A stretch of 36,122 nt of DNA from Chitinophagaceae bacterium UBA4857 (GCA_002399735.1 DHEF01000006.1:87073-123194), one strand, 5' to 3'; counted from the first letter of the stretch, positions 24,449 through 33,178 are shown. Program-made: numbers and translations. The notes: generated by a model not told the origin, from the sequence alone.

Positions 24449-27139
24449 TTACTCCAACACCGGACGTAACCAGCGTTCCATTTCATCGCGGCTCATGCCT
24501 TTACGTTGTACATAATCTTCAAACTGATCGGGCTGCACTTTACCAATACCAAAATACTGGCTTTGTGGGTGGCTAAAATACCAACCACAAACCGACGAAG
24601 CAGGGAACATGGCCAGCGATTCGGTCAGGTGAATGCCCGTTGCTTCTTCGCCACCAAGAAGGTGAAACAATTTATATTTTTCGGTATGATCGGGACAAGC
24701 AGGATAACCCGGTGCCGGACGAATACCAGTATATTTTTCTTTAATTAAATCGTCGTTAGACAATTGCTCCTCTTTGGCATAACCCCAAAATTCTTTACGT
24801 GTACGTACGTGTAAACATTCGGCAAATGCTTCGGCAAAACGATCGGCTAAGGCCTGCAGCATAATTTTATTGTAGTCGTCTAATGCGGCTTCAAACCTTT
24901 TAATATGCGGCTCAATGCCATGTATGGTTACACAAAATGCACCCAGATAATCTTGCAAGCCTGTACTTTCGGGAGCAATAAAATCGGTTAACGATAAGTT
25001 AGGTTGGCTGGCTGCTTTTTTTATTTGCTGACGCAGCGATTCTAAATGAACCTTCCCTTCATTATTGGTAATGGCAATAGTATCGCCTTCGATGCTATTG
25101 GCTTTGTAAAAACCAATAACGCCTTGTGCTGTTAACCATTTTTCTTCAATAATCTGGTCAATTAATTTATTGGCATCGTTGTATAGTTTGGTAGCTTCTA
25201 CACCTACTACTTCGTCGGTAAGTATTTGCGGAAAATTGCCATGCAACTCCCATGAAATAAAGAAAGGTTTCCAATCAATAAACTCCCGCAACTCTTTCAG
25301 GTCGTAATTAATAAACTGTTTAGTGCCCTCAAAAGTTGGTACTGGCGGCGTATAATTTTGCCAATCTATTTTTACTTTATTGTTTTGTGCATCGGCAAAA
25401 CTTAAATATTCTTTCACCGATTTTTTGTTTTCAAAATCGTGTTTAAGTTTATCGTATTCGGTTTGTGTTTTGCTTAAAAAGCTTCCTTTTTGTTCGCCTA
25501 ATAATGAGCCGGCAACAGTTACACTACGGCTTGCATCCAACACATGCACTACACCGTTTTCATACTGCGGTGCAATTTTTACCGCCGTGTGCATACGTGA
25601 GGTAGTGGCACCGCCAATTAATAAGGGCTGTTTCATTCCACGGCGTTTCATTTCGTGGGCAACGTTAACCATTTCGTCTAAAGACGGAGTGATTAATCCG
25701 CTAAGGCCAATAATATCGGCACCTTCTTTTTGCGCCGTGTCCAAAATTTTATCGGTAGGCACCATTACACCCAGGTCAATAATTTCGTAACCATTACAAC
25801 CCAATACAACACCTACAATGTTTTTTCCAATATCGTGTACATCGCCTTTTACGGTTGCCAAAAGTATCCGTTTCACATTGCCGTTTGTCAATTGCGGGTT
25901 GTTCTTTTTTTCCTCTTCTATAAAAGGGAAAAGATACGCCACCGATTTTTTCATTACCCTGGCGCTTTTTACTACCTGTGGTAAAAACATTTTACCCGCA
26001 CCAAATAAATCACCTACCACACCCATACCGTCCATTAACGGACCTTCAATAACATCTAAGGGTCGTGGATATTTTAAACGGGCTTCTTCTGTGTCAGCAT
26101 CAATATAATCGGTTATACCATTTACCAATGCATGTTTCAACCGTTCTTCTACTGTGTTCTCACGCCATACTTCATTCTTTACCTCTACTTTTCCTTTGGC
26201 CTTAACAGTTTCGGCAAATGCAATTAATTTTTCAGTAGCCTCGTTGTTTTCGTTATTACGATTCAGGATTACATCTTCGCATAGTTCACGCAGTGCAGGT
26301 TCTATTTCATCATACACCACTAACTGACCTGCATTTACAATACCCATGTTCATACCTGCTTTAATAGCATAGTATAAAAACACAGAGTGCATGGCTTCAC
26401 GCACGGGCTCGTTACCACGGAAAGAAAAAGACAGATTACTTACACCACCGCTGATACCCGTTAAAGGCATCAGCTCTTTTATACGACGTGTTGCATTAAT
26501 AAAATCGACACCGTAGTTATTATGTTCTTCCAGGCCGGTTGCAACTGCAAAAATATTGGGATCAAAAATGATATCCTCTCCTTTAAAGCCCACTTGCTCT
26601 GTTAATATTTTGTAAGCACGGTGGCAAATTTCTACTTTACGGTCCTCCGTATCGGCTTGGCCTACTTCATCAAAAGCCATTACAATAACGGCAGCACCAT
26701 AGCTTTGGCAAATAACAGCCTGCTCAATAAATTTTGCTTCTCCTTCCTTCATAGAAATGGAGTTAACAATACATTTACCCTGCACACATTTTAAGCCGGC
26801 TTCAATAATTTCAAATTTCGATGAGTCAATCATCAACGGTACTTTGGCAATATCCGGTTCGCTTTGTATTAGGTTTACAAAAGTGGTCATCGCCTCTACG
26901 CCATCCAATAAGGCGTCGTCCATGTTTATATCAATAACCTGGGCACCGCTTTCTACCTGTTGGCGGGCAACGCTTAACGCTTCTTCGTATTTATTTTCCC
27001 TGATTAAACGGGCAAATTTTTTCGATCCGGTTACATTGGTTCTTTCCCCTACGTTAACAAAATTTGTTTCGGGACGCACTACCAAGGGCTCCAGTCCGGA
27101 AAGGCGTAAGTAAGGTTTAATATGTGTTGTATTGCTCAT
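24449..27139 (-). CDS. metH: Methionine synthase, folate/B12/AdoMet part (MetH C-terminal protein)
   Basis: 896 residues, equal to the C-terminal three modules of cobalamin-dependent methionine synthase. The pterin-binding barrel (about 20-290) has FVNVGERTNVTGSKKF; the B12 part (about 330-570) has the cap region and DVHDIG with cobalt-ligand His435; the activation domain (about 600-896) has RPAPGYPACPDHTEK for AdoMet-dependent reactivation. The protein transfers methyl from methyltetrahydrofolate via cobalamin to homocysteine, but the homocysteine/zinc domain is on the separate protein encoded immediately upstream (19 nt gap). The two must act together. The start MSNTTHIKPYLRLSG falls in the linker between modules. 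Confidence 0.96.
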   Translation of the reverse strand: MSNTTHIKPYLRLSGLEPLVVRPETNFVNVGERTNVTGSKKFARLIRENKYEEALSVARQQVESGAQVIDINMDDALLDGVEAMTTFVNLIQSEPDIAKVPLMIDSSKFEIIEAGLKCVQGKCIVNSISMKEGEAKFIEQAVICQSYGAAVIVMAFDEVGQADTEDRKVEICHRAYKILTEQVGFKGEDIIFDPNIFAVATGLEEHNNYGVDFINATRRIKELMPLTGISGGVSNLSFSFRGNEPVREAMHSVFLYYAIKAGMNMGIVNAGQLVVYDEIEPALRELCEDVILNRNNENNEATEKLIAFAETVKAKGKVEVKNEVWRENTVEERLKHALVNGITDYIDADTEEARLKYPRPLDVIEGPLMDGMGVVGDLFGAGKMFLPQVVKSARVMKKSVAYLFPFIEEEKKNNPQLTNGNVKRILLATVKGDVHDIGKNIVGVVLGCNGYEIIDLGVMVPTDKILDTAQKEGADIIGLSGLITPSLDEMVNVAHEMKRRGMKQPLLIGGATTSRMHTAVKIAPQYENGVVHVLDASRSVTVAGSLLGEQKGSFLSKTQTEYDKLKHDFENKKSVKEYLSFADAQNNKVKIDWQNYTPPVPTFEGTKQFINYDLKELREFIDWKPFFISWELHGNFPQILTDEVVGVEATKLYNDANKLIDQIIEEKWLTAQGVIGFYKANSIEGDTIAITNNEGKVHLESLRQQIKKAASQPNLSLTDFIAPESTGLQDYLGAFCVTIHGIEPHIKRFEAALDDYNKIMLQALADRFAEAFAECLHVRTRKEFWGYAKEEQLSNDDLIKEKYTGIRPAPGYPACPDHTEKYKLFHLLGGEEATGIHLTESLAMFPASSVCGWYFSHPQSQYFGIGKVQPDQFEDYVQRKGMSRDEMERWLRPVLE

Positions 27140-27158
27140 CTTTAATTAGTCGGTTGTA

Positions 27159-28181
27159 TTACAAAACTGCATCCAGTACAGGTATTTGTCGCGGTGTAAT
27201 GGTGTTTACATTGTCGGCAATATGTTTAATATGGTCAGGTGTGGTGCCGCAACAGCCGCCAACAATATTTACAAAGCCCTCTTTGGCCCAGTCCTCTAAA
27301 TAATGGCCTGTATCCGAAGGATCTTCGTCGTATTCGCCCATGGCATTAGGTAAACCGGCATTAGGGTATGCCGATACATAACAACCGGCTATTTGCGATA
27401 ACTCGGCAATGTACTGTCGCATTTCTTTTGCACCCAATGCACAATTTAAACCCACACTTAAAGGGTTGGCATGTGCTACCGATGTGTAAAATGCTTCCAA
27501 TGTTTGTCCGCTTAAAGTACGGCCCGATGCATCGGTAATGGTACCACTAATCATTATTTCAACACCGCCTTCGCCCAGTTTAGGTATAGCCGGGTTATTG
27601 GCATTATCCCTGAAATACTTTTTAATAGCAAATATGGCACCCTTGGCATTTAGTGTGTCAAAAATGGTTTCAATTAAAAGTATATCGGCACCGGCACTTA
27701 CTAAGCCATCAATTTGTTCGTAATAAGCCGCTACTACTTCATCAAAAGTAACTGCCCTAAAACCCGGGTTATTTACATCGGGTGATAAAGACAAGGTTTT
27801 ATTTAACGGACCAATAGCACCTGCCACCCAAGCTGTTTTGCCCGATTGTTTAATGGCTTCTTTAGCGCATTTAACTGATGCTACATTTAATTCATGCGCC
27901 AGCGATTGCATGTCATAATCGGCCATAGCAATAGTAGTAGCACTAAACGTATTGGTTTCAATAATATCGGCACCGGCATCCAAATACTGTTTATGTATTT
28001 CGGTAATAATTTGTGGTTGCGTAATGCTCAGCAAATCATTATTGCCTTTCACATCGCTGGGCCAGTCTTTAAAACGTTCGCCGCGGTAATCGGCTTCGGT
28101 TAATTTATAACGTTGAATCATGGTACCCATTGCACCATCAATAATTAGTATGCGCTTTTTCAATTCATCTCTAATACTCAT
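27159..28181 (-). CDS. metH: Methionine synthase, homocysteine-binding part (MetH N-terminal protein)
   Basis: 340 residues forming the homocysteine S-methyltransferase barrel. From the Met at 28181 (MSIRDELKKRILIIDGAMGT), the three zinc cysteines fall at 247 (GLNCALG) and 310-311 (GGCCGTTPDH), the same numbering as I recall for E. coli MetH, which supports this start. A longer frame with a TTG start at 28196 runs into the repeat (MGRPV) and is rejected. It is co-transcribed with the second metH gene. The upstream repeat gives GGGGAGG 6 nt before the ATG. Likely a two-subunit MetH rather than a betaine-type enzyme. Confidence 0.94.
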   Translation of the reverse strand: MSIRDELKKRILIIDGAMGTMIQRYKLTEADYRGERFKDWPSDVKGNNDLLSITQPQIITEIHKQYLDAGADIIETNTFSATTIAMADYDMQSLAHELNVASVKCAKEAIKQSGKTAWVAGAIGPLNKTLSLSPDVNNPGFRAVTFDEVVAAYYEQIDGLVSAGADILLIETIFDTLNAKGAIFAIKKYFRDNANNPAIPKLGEGGVEIMISGTITDASGRTLSGQTLEAFYTSVAHANPLSVGLNCALGAKEMRQYIAELSQIAGCYVSAYPNAGLPNAMGEYDEDPSDTGHYLEDWAKEGFVNIVGGCCGTTPDHIKHIADNVNTITPRQIPVLDAVL

Positions 28182-28540
28182 AACTGGCCTCCCCAAAACC
28201 CTCCAAAGGAGGGGTTTTAGATTTAAATTATTCTATGTAACACTACTTATACTGTAGTTTTTTATTATTTTATCAACACCATTGCTACTATCATCGTCTG
28301 TTGTGTCACTCACTTTTACTGCAATAATTCTATTCAGCATTATGCAAGCCTCTTTAATTATTCTTCAGTTGCATTCAGCGTTTAGCTTTCTGCGTTAAGC
28401 CTTGCTCATTAGCGAACAGAACGTACAAGAGTGAGTCTTAAATTCATTTCCACCGGAAATAAATTTAATCCCAATCCTATCGGATTGCAAGGAACGACCA
28501 TCTGTGTTACTACAGCCGGTAACATAATTAATAGCAACTA
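28182..28540. repeat. Long copy of the dispersed repeat upstream of metH
   Basis: It begins at the metH start codon with GGCCTCCCC and the hairpin CCCTCC-AAA-GGAGGG (28199-28213), then the core in its TTGTGTCACTCAC form (28271-28323), AATTCTATTCAGCATTATG (28327-28345), a CAGCGTTTAGC-rich stretch, ATTCATTTCCACCGGAAAT (28441-28459) and CATCTGTGTTACTACAG (28499-28515). Its block order matches 15203-15600 inverted. The rest of the gap (28541-28827) holds the putative metH leader start and two copies of ATCTTCTAYCCTA (28789-28801 and 28811-28823). Confidence 0.82.
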
Positions 28541-28581
28541 TATTTTACACAACAATCCTGCAACAGCGGTTGTACTGCACG

Positions 28582-28703
28582 GTAAAATCTAAAACTTATA
28601 GTATAAACGTTTGGAAACCCTCAGTGAAGTTTTTTACACGTTTATTAGTTCTGTTTAAGAAAGGCCGAACAATAAACAAATCCGCCTGCGAGATGCAAAG
28701 TTA
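28582..28703 (-). promoter_or_regulatory. -7 box and structured leader upstream of metH
   Basis: The minus strand reads TAACTTTG at 28696-28703, an exact -7 match in a typical TAACTTTGCA context, about 510 nt upstream of the metH start. Within the first ~110 nt of the predicted transcript AAGTT plus TTTTAC pair with GTAAAA plus AACTT (arms 28582-28597 and 28627-28637), an 11-bp stem with an asymmetric bulge. I cannot match it to a known cobalamin or SAM riboswitch; the GCCACTG-type B12 box is not seen. Confidence 0.45.
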
Positions 28704-28827
28704 CTATATTTTAAGTATTATCCTAGTGTGGGTATTATATAGCTTCTGCGTGTGCTTAATCAGTTAATAATGAGTAGAATATTGTAACATCTTCTACCCT
28801 ACAACCCTATATCTTCTATCCTATCCA

Positions 28828-29448
28828 CTACCTATGACTTACATATTTTTCAACCGGTAAACGATTTTGCAGACTTCGGGCCAGTGTCATTTCATCGGCA
28901 TACTCTAACTCCCCGCCAAAGGCAATACCCCGGGCAATAGTGGTAATACTTACTGCATAAGGCTGCAGCTTTTTTTGAATGTAGTAAATAGTTGTATCGC
29001 CCTGTATGTTGGGATTAAGGGCAAATATCAGTTCGGCAGTTTGTTCTTTTTCTACCCTGCTTATTAATGCTTCTATGTGTAACTGGTCGGGGCCAATGCC
29101 ATCCAACGGAGAAATAATGCCACCTAAAACATGGTAGGTACCGCTAAACTGCTGGGTACTTTCAATAGCTATTACATCACGTATGCTTTCTACCACACAA
29201 ATTACATCCTGTTTGCGCAGGCTGTTAGCACAAATGCTGCATATATCGCCATCGGCAACATTGTGGCAGCGGTTGCAAAACTTAATTTCGCTGCGCATTT
29301 TGGCCATTACTTCGCTAAAGTGTAACACCTCGCCATTATCCTGCTTTAATAAATGGAGCACCAGCCTTAAGGCTGTTTTTTTACCAATGCCGGGAAGTTT
29401 GGCAAACTCGTTCACCGCATTTTCTAATAACACAGAGGAAAATTGCAT
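28828..29448 (-). CDS. recR: Recombination mediator protein RecR
   Basis: 206 residues, full length. It works with RecF/RecO to load RecA at gaps. The order is canonical: helix-hairpin-helix KLPGIGKKTALRLVLHLL (about 18-35), the four-cysteine zinc finger CNRCHNVADGDICSIC (about 57-72), the Toprim domain VICVVESIRDVIAIE to LGGIISPLDGIGPD (about 80-125), and a C-terminal Walker-like segment. The start MQFSSVLLENAVNEFAKLPG is typical. It is 47 nt downstream of the Big_5 lipoprotein gene on the same strand, but has its own -7 box at 29453-29460. Confidence 0.97.
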   Translation of the reverse strand: MQFSSVLLENAVNEFAKLPGIGKKTALRLVLHLLKQDNGEVLHFSEVMAKMRSEIKFCNRCHNVADGDICSICANSLRKQDVICVVESIRDVIAIESTQQFSGTYHVLGGIISPLDGIGPDQLHIEALISRVEKEQTAELIFALNPNIQGDTTIYYIQKKLQPYAVSITTIARGIAFGGELEYADEMTLARSLQNRLPVEKYVSHR

Positions 29449-29452
29449 ACCG

Positions 29453-29460
29453 CAAAGATA
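29453..29460 (-). promoter_or_regulatory. -7 box almost touching the recR start codon
   Basis: The minus strand reads TATCTTTG, an exact TAnnTTTG match, only 4 nt upstream of the recR ATG at 29448. If used, the mRNA would be leaderless or nearly so. The -33 position is poor, so a chance match is possible. Confidence 0.5.
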
Positions 29461-29495
29461 AGTTTGAACAAGGGTTTTGCAGGTGTGTAATTGTA

Positions 29496-31040
29496 CTAAT
29501 TTTCTAATACCGCTTCTGCTTTTTTGCCAGGCGTTAGGGGTGGCCTTTGTCCCGGACTATTTCGGTTATTAATACTACCGGGTAACGGGTTGCCGTTTCT
29601 ATTATCATTGTTTTCGGGAACTATCGGTGCGGTAATATCAATCTCGGTTTCGTTCTGCCAGTTGGCCCTTACAATTACTTTTTTGCCAATAGGTTTTACC
29701 AGTTCGGGTTGTTTTTTTGTACCCCAGAAATCTCCGGGATCCCATTTGCCGTTTTTATTATCGTCTTTTAATAAACGTAATTCATAATCGCCGGGAATAA
29801 ATAATGCCTGGTTAAACTGCGGACCAGTAAGCGGAAAACGGTATTTAACCTCGTTGCCCTGCACAAAAAAGATAACCGGATTTTCAGTAAGATCAAGGTT
29901 TTTAAAACGAATACTTAACTCGCCGTAGTCTGTTTTTGCCATTGTTTTAAAACTGATGGTATCGGAGCGAAGTAGTTTAAAGCCTAAAGTATCGGTGGCA
30001 AAGGTTGTATCCATAATAAAATGATACAAGGTATCCTGCACCCAAGGATAGTTAAAGCTTAGTATTTTTTGTGTACTGTCTAATTGCCAGTTAAAACCCG
30101 ATGTGATTGGTGTGTACAATGTATCGGTATAAAATTTTATGCCGGTACTGTCAAAGTTTTTTAACGGCGTTTCAAACGTAAACGCAAACCGCTGTAACAA
30201 ATCCTGTTTGCCGGCACTGCCTGCGTTGGTCTGGTATTTTAAACGGCGATCGGCAGGAGCACGTTTGGGTGCAGTTTTCGGGCCGGCCTTTTCCGGCTCA
30301 ACGGTGGTATAGGCATACAATTCTATAGGCTCAACACCGCCGTGTAATACAACAGGCTCATTGGCAAATGCAAAAGCTTGTTTTACACTGTTATAACGAT
30401 AGCTGGAGCCTTCGTTTTTTAAAGCATAAATATAATAAGTGCCGGGTTGCAGGTATTGAAAATGAAAATGGCCGTTACGGTCTACTCGGGTGGCGTAGCG
30501 AGGTTTTTCTTTTGCCACAGCGGAGTCGTCACCGCTTCTGTGTAACATTACGGTTAGGGTAGAATCTATTTTACCATCTTCGGCCATCATTACATTGCCG
30601 GAAAGTTCCATGCTGTCGATATTAGCACCGGTGGAAAACACATAAATCATGTCTTCCATTTGGTTGCCTTCGTTTACATCTTTTACTACGCCTTTCAGGT
30701 TGATGGAATAGGTAGTGTTAGGCTCTAAAGTATCACGCAGGTTGATGGTTACAGTACGCAGTTTACTTTTCACACTGGGTGGGGTTTGAGGCAAAGGAGA
30801 AACCTCCATTTTTTGCCCGTTTTCTACCAAGTCAACATATTCATCAAAATTGAAAACAATTCTTTTGGCATTAAAATGACGGGTATCATCCTCAGGAGTT
30901 ACCCTCATTAAGCGGGGAGCCAGTGTATCTTTTGCGCCACCTTCGGGCGGAACAATATTGGCGCATCCGCCCAGTATAAATGCCAGCGCAGCTGAAAAAA
31001 ATATAATTAAACCCGGTAAAATAAACCCTTTGTATCGCAT
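29496..31040 (-). CDS. Ig-like (Big_5) domain lipoprotein
   Basis: 514 residues. The signal peptide ends in a lipobox (ILGGC, Cys26), so the protein is lipidated, probably in the outer membrane. After IVPPEGGAKDTLAPRLMRVTP comes the Big_5 Ig-like domain (about 40-135, with IVFNFDEYVDL and LEPNTTYSINL), then a second beta-rich part resembling a carboxypeptidase-regulatory-like fold (HFQYLQPGTYYIYALKNE, about 190-215), and further beta domains with LRLLKDDNKNGKWDPGDFWG near 425-445, a likely calcium-type loop. This is a common Bacteroidota envelope family without known activity. Confidence 0.9.
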   Translation of the reverse strand: MRYKGFILPGLIIFFSAALAFILGGCANIVPPEGGAKDTLAPRLMRVTPEDDTRHFNAKRIVFNFDEYVDLVENGQKMEVSPLPQTPPSVKSKLRTVTINLRDTLEPNTTYSINLKGVVKDVNEGNQMEDMIYVFSTGANIDSMELSGNVMMAEDGKIDSTLTVMLHRSGDDSAVAKEKPRYATRVDRNGHFHFQYLQPGTYYIYALKNEGSSYRYNSVKQAFAFANEPVVLHGGVEPIELYAYTTVEPEKAGPKTAPKRAPADRRLKYQTNAGSAGKQDLLQRFAFTFETPLKNFDSTGIKFYTDTLYTPITSGFNWQLDSTQKILSFNYPWVQDTLYHFIMDTTFATDTLGFKLLRSDTISFKTMAKTDYGELSIRFKNLDLTENPVIFFVQGNEVKYRFPLTGPQFNQALFIPGDYELRLLKDDNKNGKWDPGDFWGTKKQPELVKPIGKKVIVRANWQNETEIDITAPIVPENNDNRNGNPLPGSINNRNSPGQRPPLTPGKKAEAVLEN

Positions 31041-31047
31041 TAGGTTG

Positions 31048-31055
31048 CAAACTTA
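31048..31055 (-). promoter_or_regulatory. -7 box for the Big_5 lipoprotein gene
   Basis: The minus strand reads TAAGTTTG, an exact TAnnTTTG match, 7 nt upstream of the ATG at 31040, implying a leader of only a few nucleotides. The -33 element is weak. Confidence 0.55.
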
Positions 31056-31224
31056 TAACCTTTGCGTGGAATGGCGCAGTTTAAAGCGGGGATTAGATAA
31101 ATTTTAGCAAAAAGGGGAGGGATGGTTTTGCCATTTTACAAGAAACTATATTTATGTTTTACCGCCAGCAATAGATAGGCGGCTATTAACTGCATGGCAA
31201 AGCACATTTACCTCGACTACTTTT

Positions 31225-31495
31225 ACTTTTTTTCTTAACAAAAAAAGTAACAAAAAAGTCAAGTCTTGTCCAATGTGTATTCCGCCTGCCGGAGTTTATT
31301 ATTGTAAAACACTGTTAGGCGGAACCGCACAGCCGATTGGCTACAGGCTCATTTTTCGACCGGTCGTTTTACCGTAAGCTGTTGTACTATTTTTAAACCC
31401 TTGTTTGGGCTATGGCCGAAAACCGCCGTTCCGCCATCGGCTGTACTTACACTGTGGACAAGACAGCGTACTACAGCAATGATTTGCTGATGTAC
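31225..31495. repeat. Structured intergenic element closed by a 17-bp inverted repeat
   Basis: No gene is found in 31041-31703. ACTTTTTTT-CTTAAC-AAAAAAAGT (31225-31248) is followed by a 202-bp unit whose ends, GTCTTGTCCAATGTGTA (31263-31279) and TACACTGTGGACAAGAC (31448-31464), pair at 15 of 17 positions. Inside, TTCCGCCT (31280-31287) pairs with AGGCGGAA (31317-31324), and ACAGCCGATTGG (31329-31340) with CCATCGGCTGT (31434-31444). A final hairpin CAGCAA-TGAT-TTGCTG (31474-31489) follows. It may be a small mobile repeat or a structured RNA; I see no target-site duplication. Confidence 0.6.
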
Positions 31496-31499
31496 TAAA

Positions 31500-31690
31500 G
31501 AAAACGACCGTAGTATAACACGATGGTGATTAGCGAACAGGGTATCCCGAAAATGAATTCGGGATGCAGCATCTTGGCCAATAGAATTAATTCGATATTA
31601 GTTATTGGATTAGCCTCATTGATGCTCCGCGTTGATGCAGCACAAGTGTGCGACGCAAGGGACGATGATTAGCATTACTGCTGCCGACTA
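31500..31690. repeat. Copy of the dispersed repeat downstream of the ketoacyl synthase
   Basis: It contains AACACGATGGTGATTAGCGA, a TATCCCGAAAATGAATTCGG hairpin region (about 31543-31562), CCAATAGAATTAATTCG (31579-31595) and the core TGTGCGACGCAAGGGACGAT (31648-31667), then ATTACTGCTGCCGAC ending at 31688. It ends 15 nt before the stop of the minus-strand ketoacyl synthase. Confidence 0.78.
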
Positions 31691-31703
31691 ACAAAAAACA
31701 CCC

Positions 31704-32900
31704 TTAAATTTTAGAGAATATAAGCGAGCTGCAATTGCCGCCAAAACCAAAGGAGTTGGACATGACATGTTTAACCGGTTGTTGCTGCAACTGCGTTACA
31801 GGCGAAAATGGCTGGCTATTAATCTGAGTTTGAAAACGCAGATTGGGAAAAATTACTCCATGCTGAATGGCTAAAACGGAGTAAACGGCTTCGATGGCAC
31901 CACTGGCACCTAAGGTATGCCCGGTAAAACTTTTGGTTGAACTCATGGCCGGATAAGGAGCCTGAAATAACCTGCTGATGGCAGCACCCTCAGCACTGTC
32001 GTTGTTTTGTGTACCGGTGCCGTGCAGGTTTATATAATCAATATCGGAAGGCTGTAACCCACTTTTTGCAAGCGCTTTTTGCATAGCCATGTAAGAGCCA
32101 ACTCCATCAGGCGACGATGCTGTCTGGTGATAGGCATCGTTGGCATTTGCCCAGCCCGATACATGTATTTTAGGTATTTCGGCTAGTGTTTGGGCCACTT
32201 TTTCTGATACCAGCACCACATATCCGGCCCCTTCGCCCAGGTTTAAACCACGGCGGTTTTCATCAAAAGGCTGGCAAAACTGCTGATCCAAAATCATTAA
32301 AGTATTAAACCCGTTAAGTGTAAAACGGGTTAATGCGTCTACACCACCCGCTACCACTATATCCAACTTGTTTTGACGAATTAGCCGGGCTCCTAAAAAA
32401 ATACTGTTGGCCGAGGAGGAGCAGGCTGTACTGATGGTACTGATATGGTGTTTGACTCCTAGCTTATCAGCTGTAATTTCGGTAATAGCGCCACACTCGT
32501 GGTTAACCACATCCCTTAAACGGCCACTTTGCGAATTGTTGAGGTATTGAATAAAAAAGTCCTCGGTTTTATCCATACCGCCTACGCTGTTGGCACTAAT
32601 AAAACCGGTGCGCCATTTTTCTATATTGGGAATGGCAGCACCTTGTAAAGCCTCGGTTGCCGCAATGGTGCTTAATAAAGCAGTGCGGCTAATATGCTCC
32701 GGCAAACCGGCCATTGCAGCCAGTTCCCGGTTACTGTGTTTTACTTCGGCTACGGGCAATTTATCCTTATGCGAGGAGTGCAGGTATTGCATATTTGCCA
32801 TACCCGGTGTGCCCGACAACAAAGCAGACAGGTTTTGGGCCACATTGTTACCAATGGCCGATATTACGCCTAAGCCTGAAATAAAAACGGTTGATGACAT
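31704..32900 (-). CDS. Beta-ketoacyl-ACP synthase (KAS II type)
   Basis: 398 residues. It has a thiolase-fold condensing enzyme with all catalytic residues: Cys160 in ISTACSSSANS, His293 in NLHGTGTQNNDS, Lys323 and His328 in STKSFTGHTLGASG, and the C-terminal SNSFGFGGNCSSLIF. It extends an ACP-bound acyl chain by two carbons. It is co-transcribed with a dedicated ACP (3 nt gap) and a Cys-less KS-like protein, the arrangement of an aryl-polyene or flexirubin-type type-II polyketide system rather than of primary FabF. It closes its operon and is followed by a repeat. Confidence 0.93.
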   Translation of the reverse strand: MSSTVFISGLGVISAIGNNVAQNLSALLSGTPGMANMQYLHSSHKDKLPVAEVKHSNRELAAMAGLPEHISRTALLSTIAATEALQGAAIPNIEKWRTGFISANSVGGMDKTEDFFIQYLNNSQSGRLRDVVNHECGAITEITADKLGVKHHISTISTACSSSANSIFLGARLIRQNKLDIVVAGGVDALTRFTLNGFNTLMILDQQFCQPFDENRRGLNLGEGAGYVVLVSEKVAQTLAEIPKIHVSGWANANDAYHQTASSPDGVGSYMAMQKALAKSGLQPSDIDYINLHGTGTQNNDSAEGAAISRLFQAPYPAMSSTKSFTGHTLGASGAIEAVYSVLAIQHGVIFPNLRFQTQINSQPFSPVTQLQQQPVKHVMSNSFGFGGNCSSLIFSKI

Positions 32901-32903
32901 ATT

Positions 32904-33170
32904 TTAGGAAGCGGCCTGTGCCTGACGATCGGTAATGTATTGCGCCATAGTGCGGATAGAACGGAAAACGGTTTGACCTTCCTCGGCACTGGCTAATTTA
33001 ATTTTATACTCCTGTTGTAGTAACACGATTAACTCTAAAGCATCAATAGAATCCAAGCCTAAACCTTCTACAAACAAAGGATCGTCGTTGCCAATATCCT
33101 CCGGTTTTTTATCGTTTAGGTTTAATTGTTTAATCAATTGCTCTTTAAGCGTGTGCATTAACTGTTCCAT
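32904..33170 (-). CDS. Acyl carrier protein
   Basis: 88 residues. The phosphopantetheine site is GLGLDSIDALELI with Ser41 as the attachment residue; the flanking helices match the ACP four-helix bundle. The second Met (residue 5) could also start the protein. It lies 8 nt after the KS-like gene and 3 nt before the ketoacyl synthase, so it is the dedicated carrier for this pathway and probably distinct from the housekeeping AcpP. Confidence 0.93.
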   Translation of the reverse strand: MEQLMHTLKEQLIKQLNLNDKKPEDIGNDDPLFVEGLGLDSIDALELIVLLQQEYKIKLASAEEGQTVFRSIRTMAQYITDRQAQAAS

Positions 33171-33178
33171 AATACTAT

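Noticed and set aside
27139..27161. Frameshift or sequencing error as the cause of the two metH genes
   Set aside because: The two frames have a proper stop and a new start separated by 19 nt exactly at a domain linker, with no coding remnant between.
28182..28196. TTG start for the MetH N-terminal protein
   Set aside because: The extension MGRPV is encoded by the dispersed repeat; starting at 28181 places the zinc cysteines at the canonical 247/310/311.
28570..28767. 65-residue open frame on the + strand in the recR-metH gap
   Set aside because: It lacks an ATG start, overlaps the minus-strand -7 box and leader stem for metH, and its composition shows no domain; its hydrophobic end comes from AT-rich sequence.
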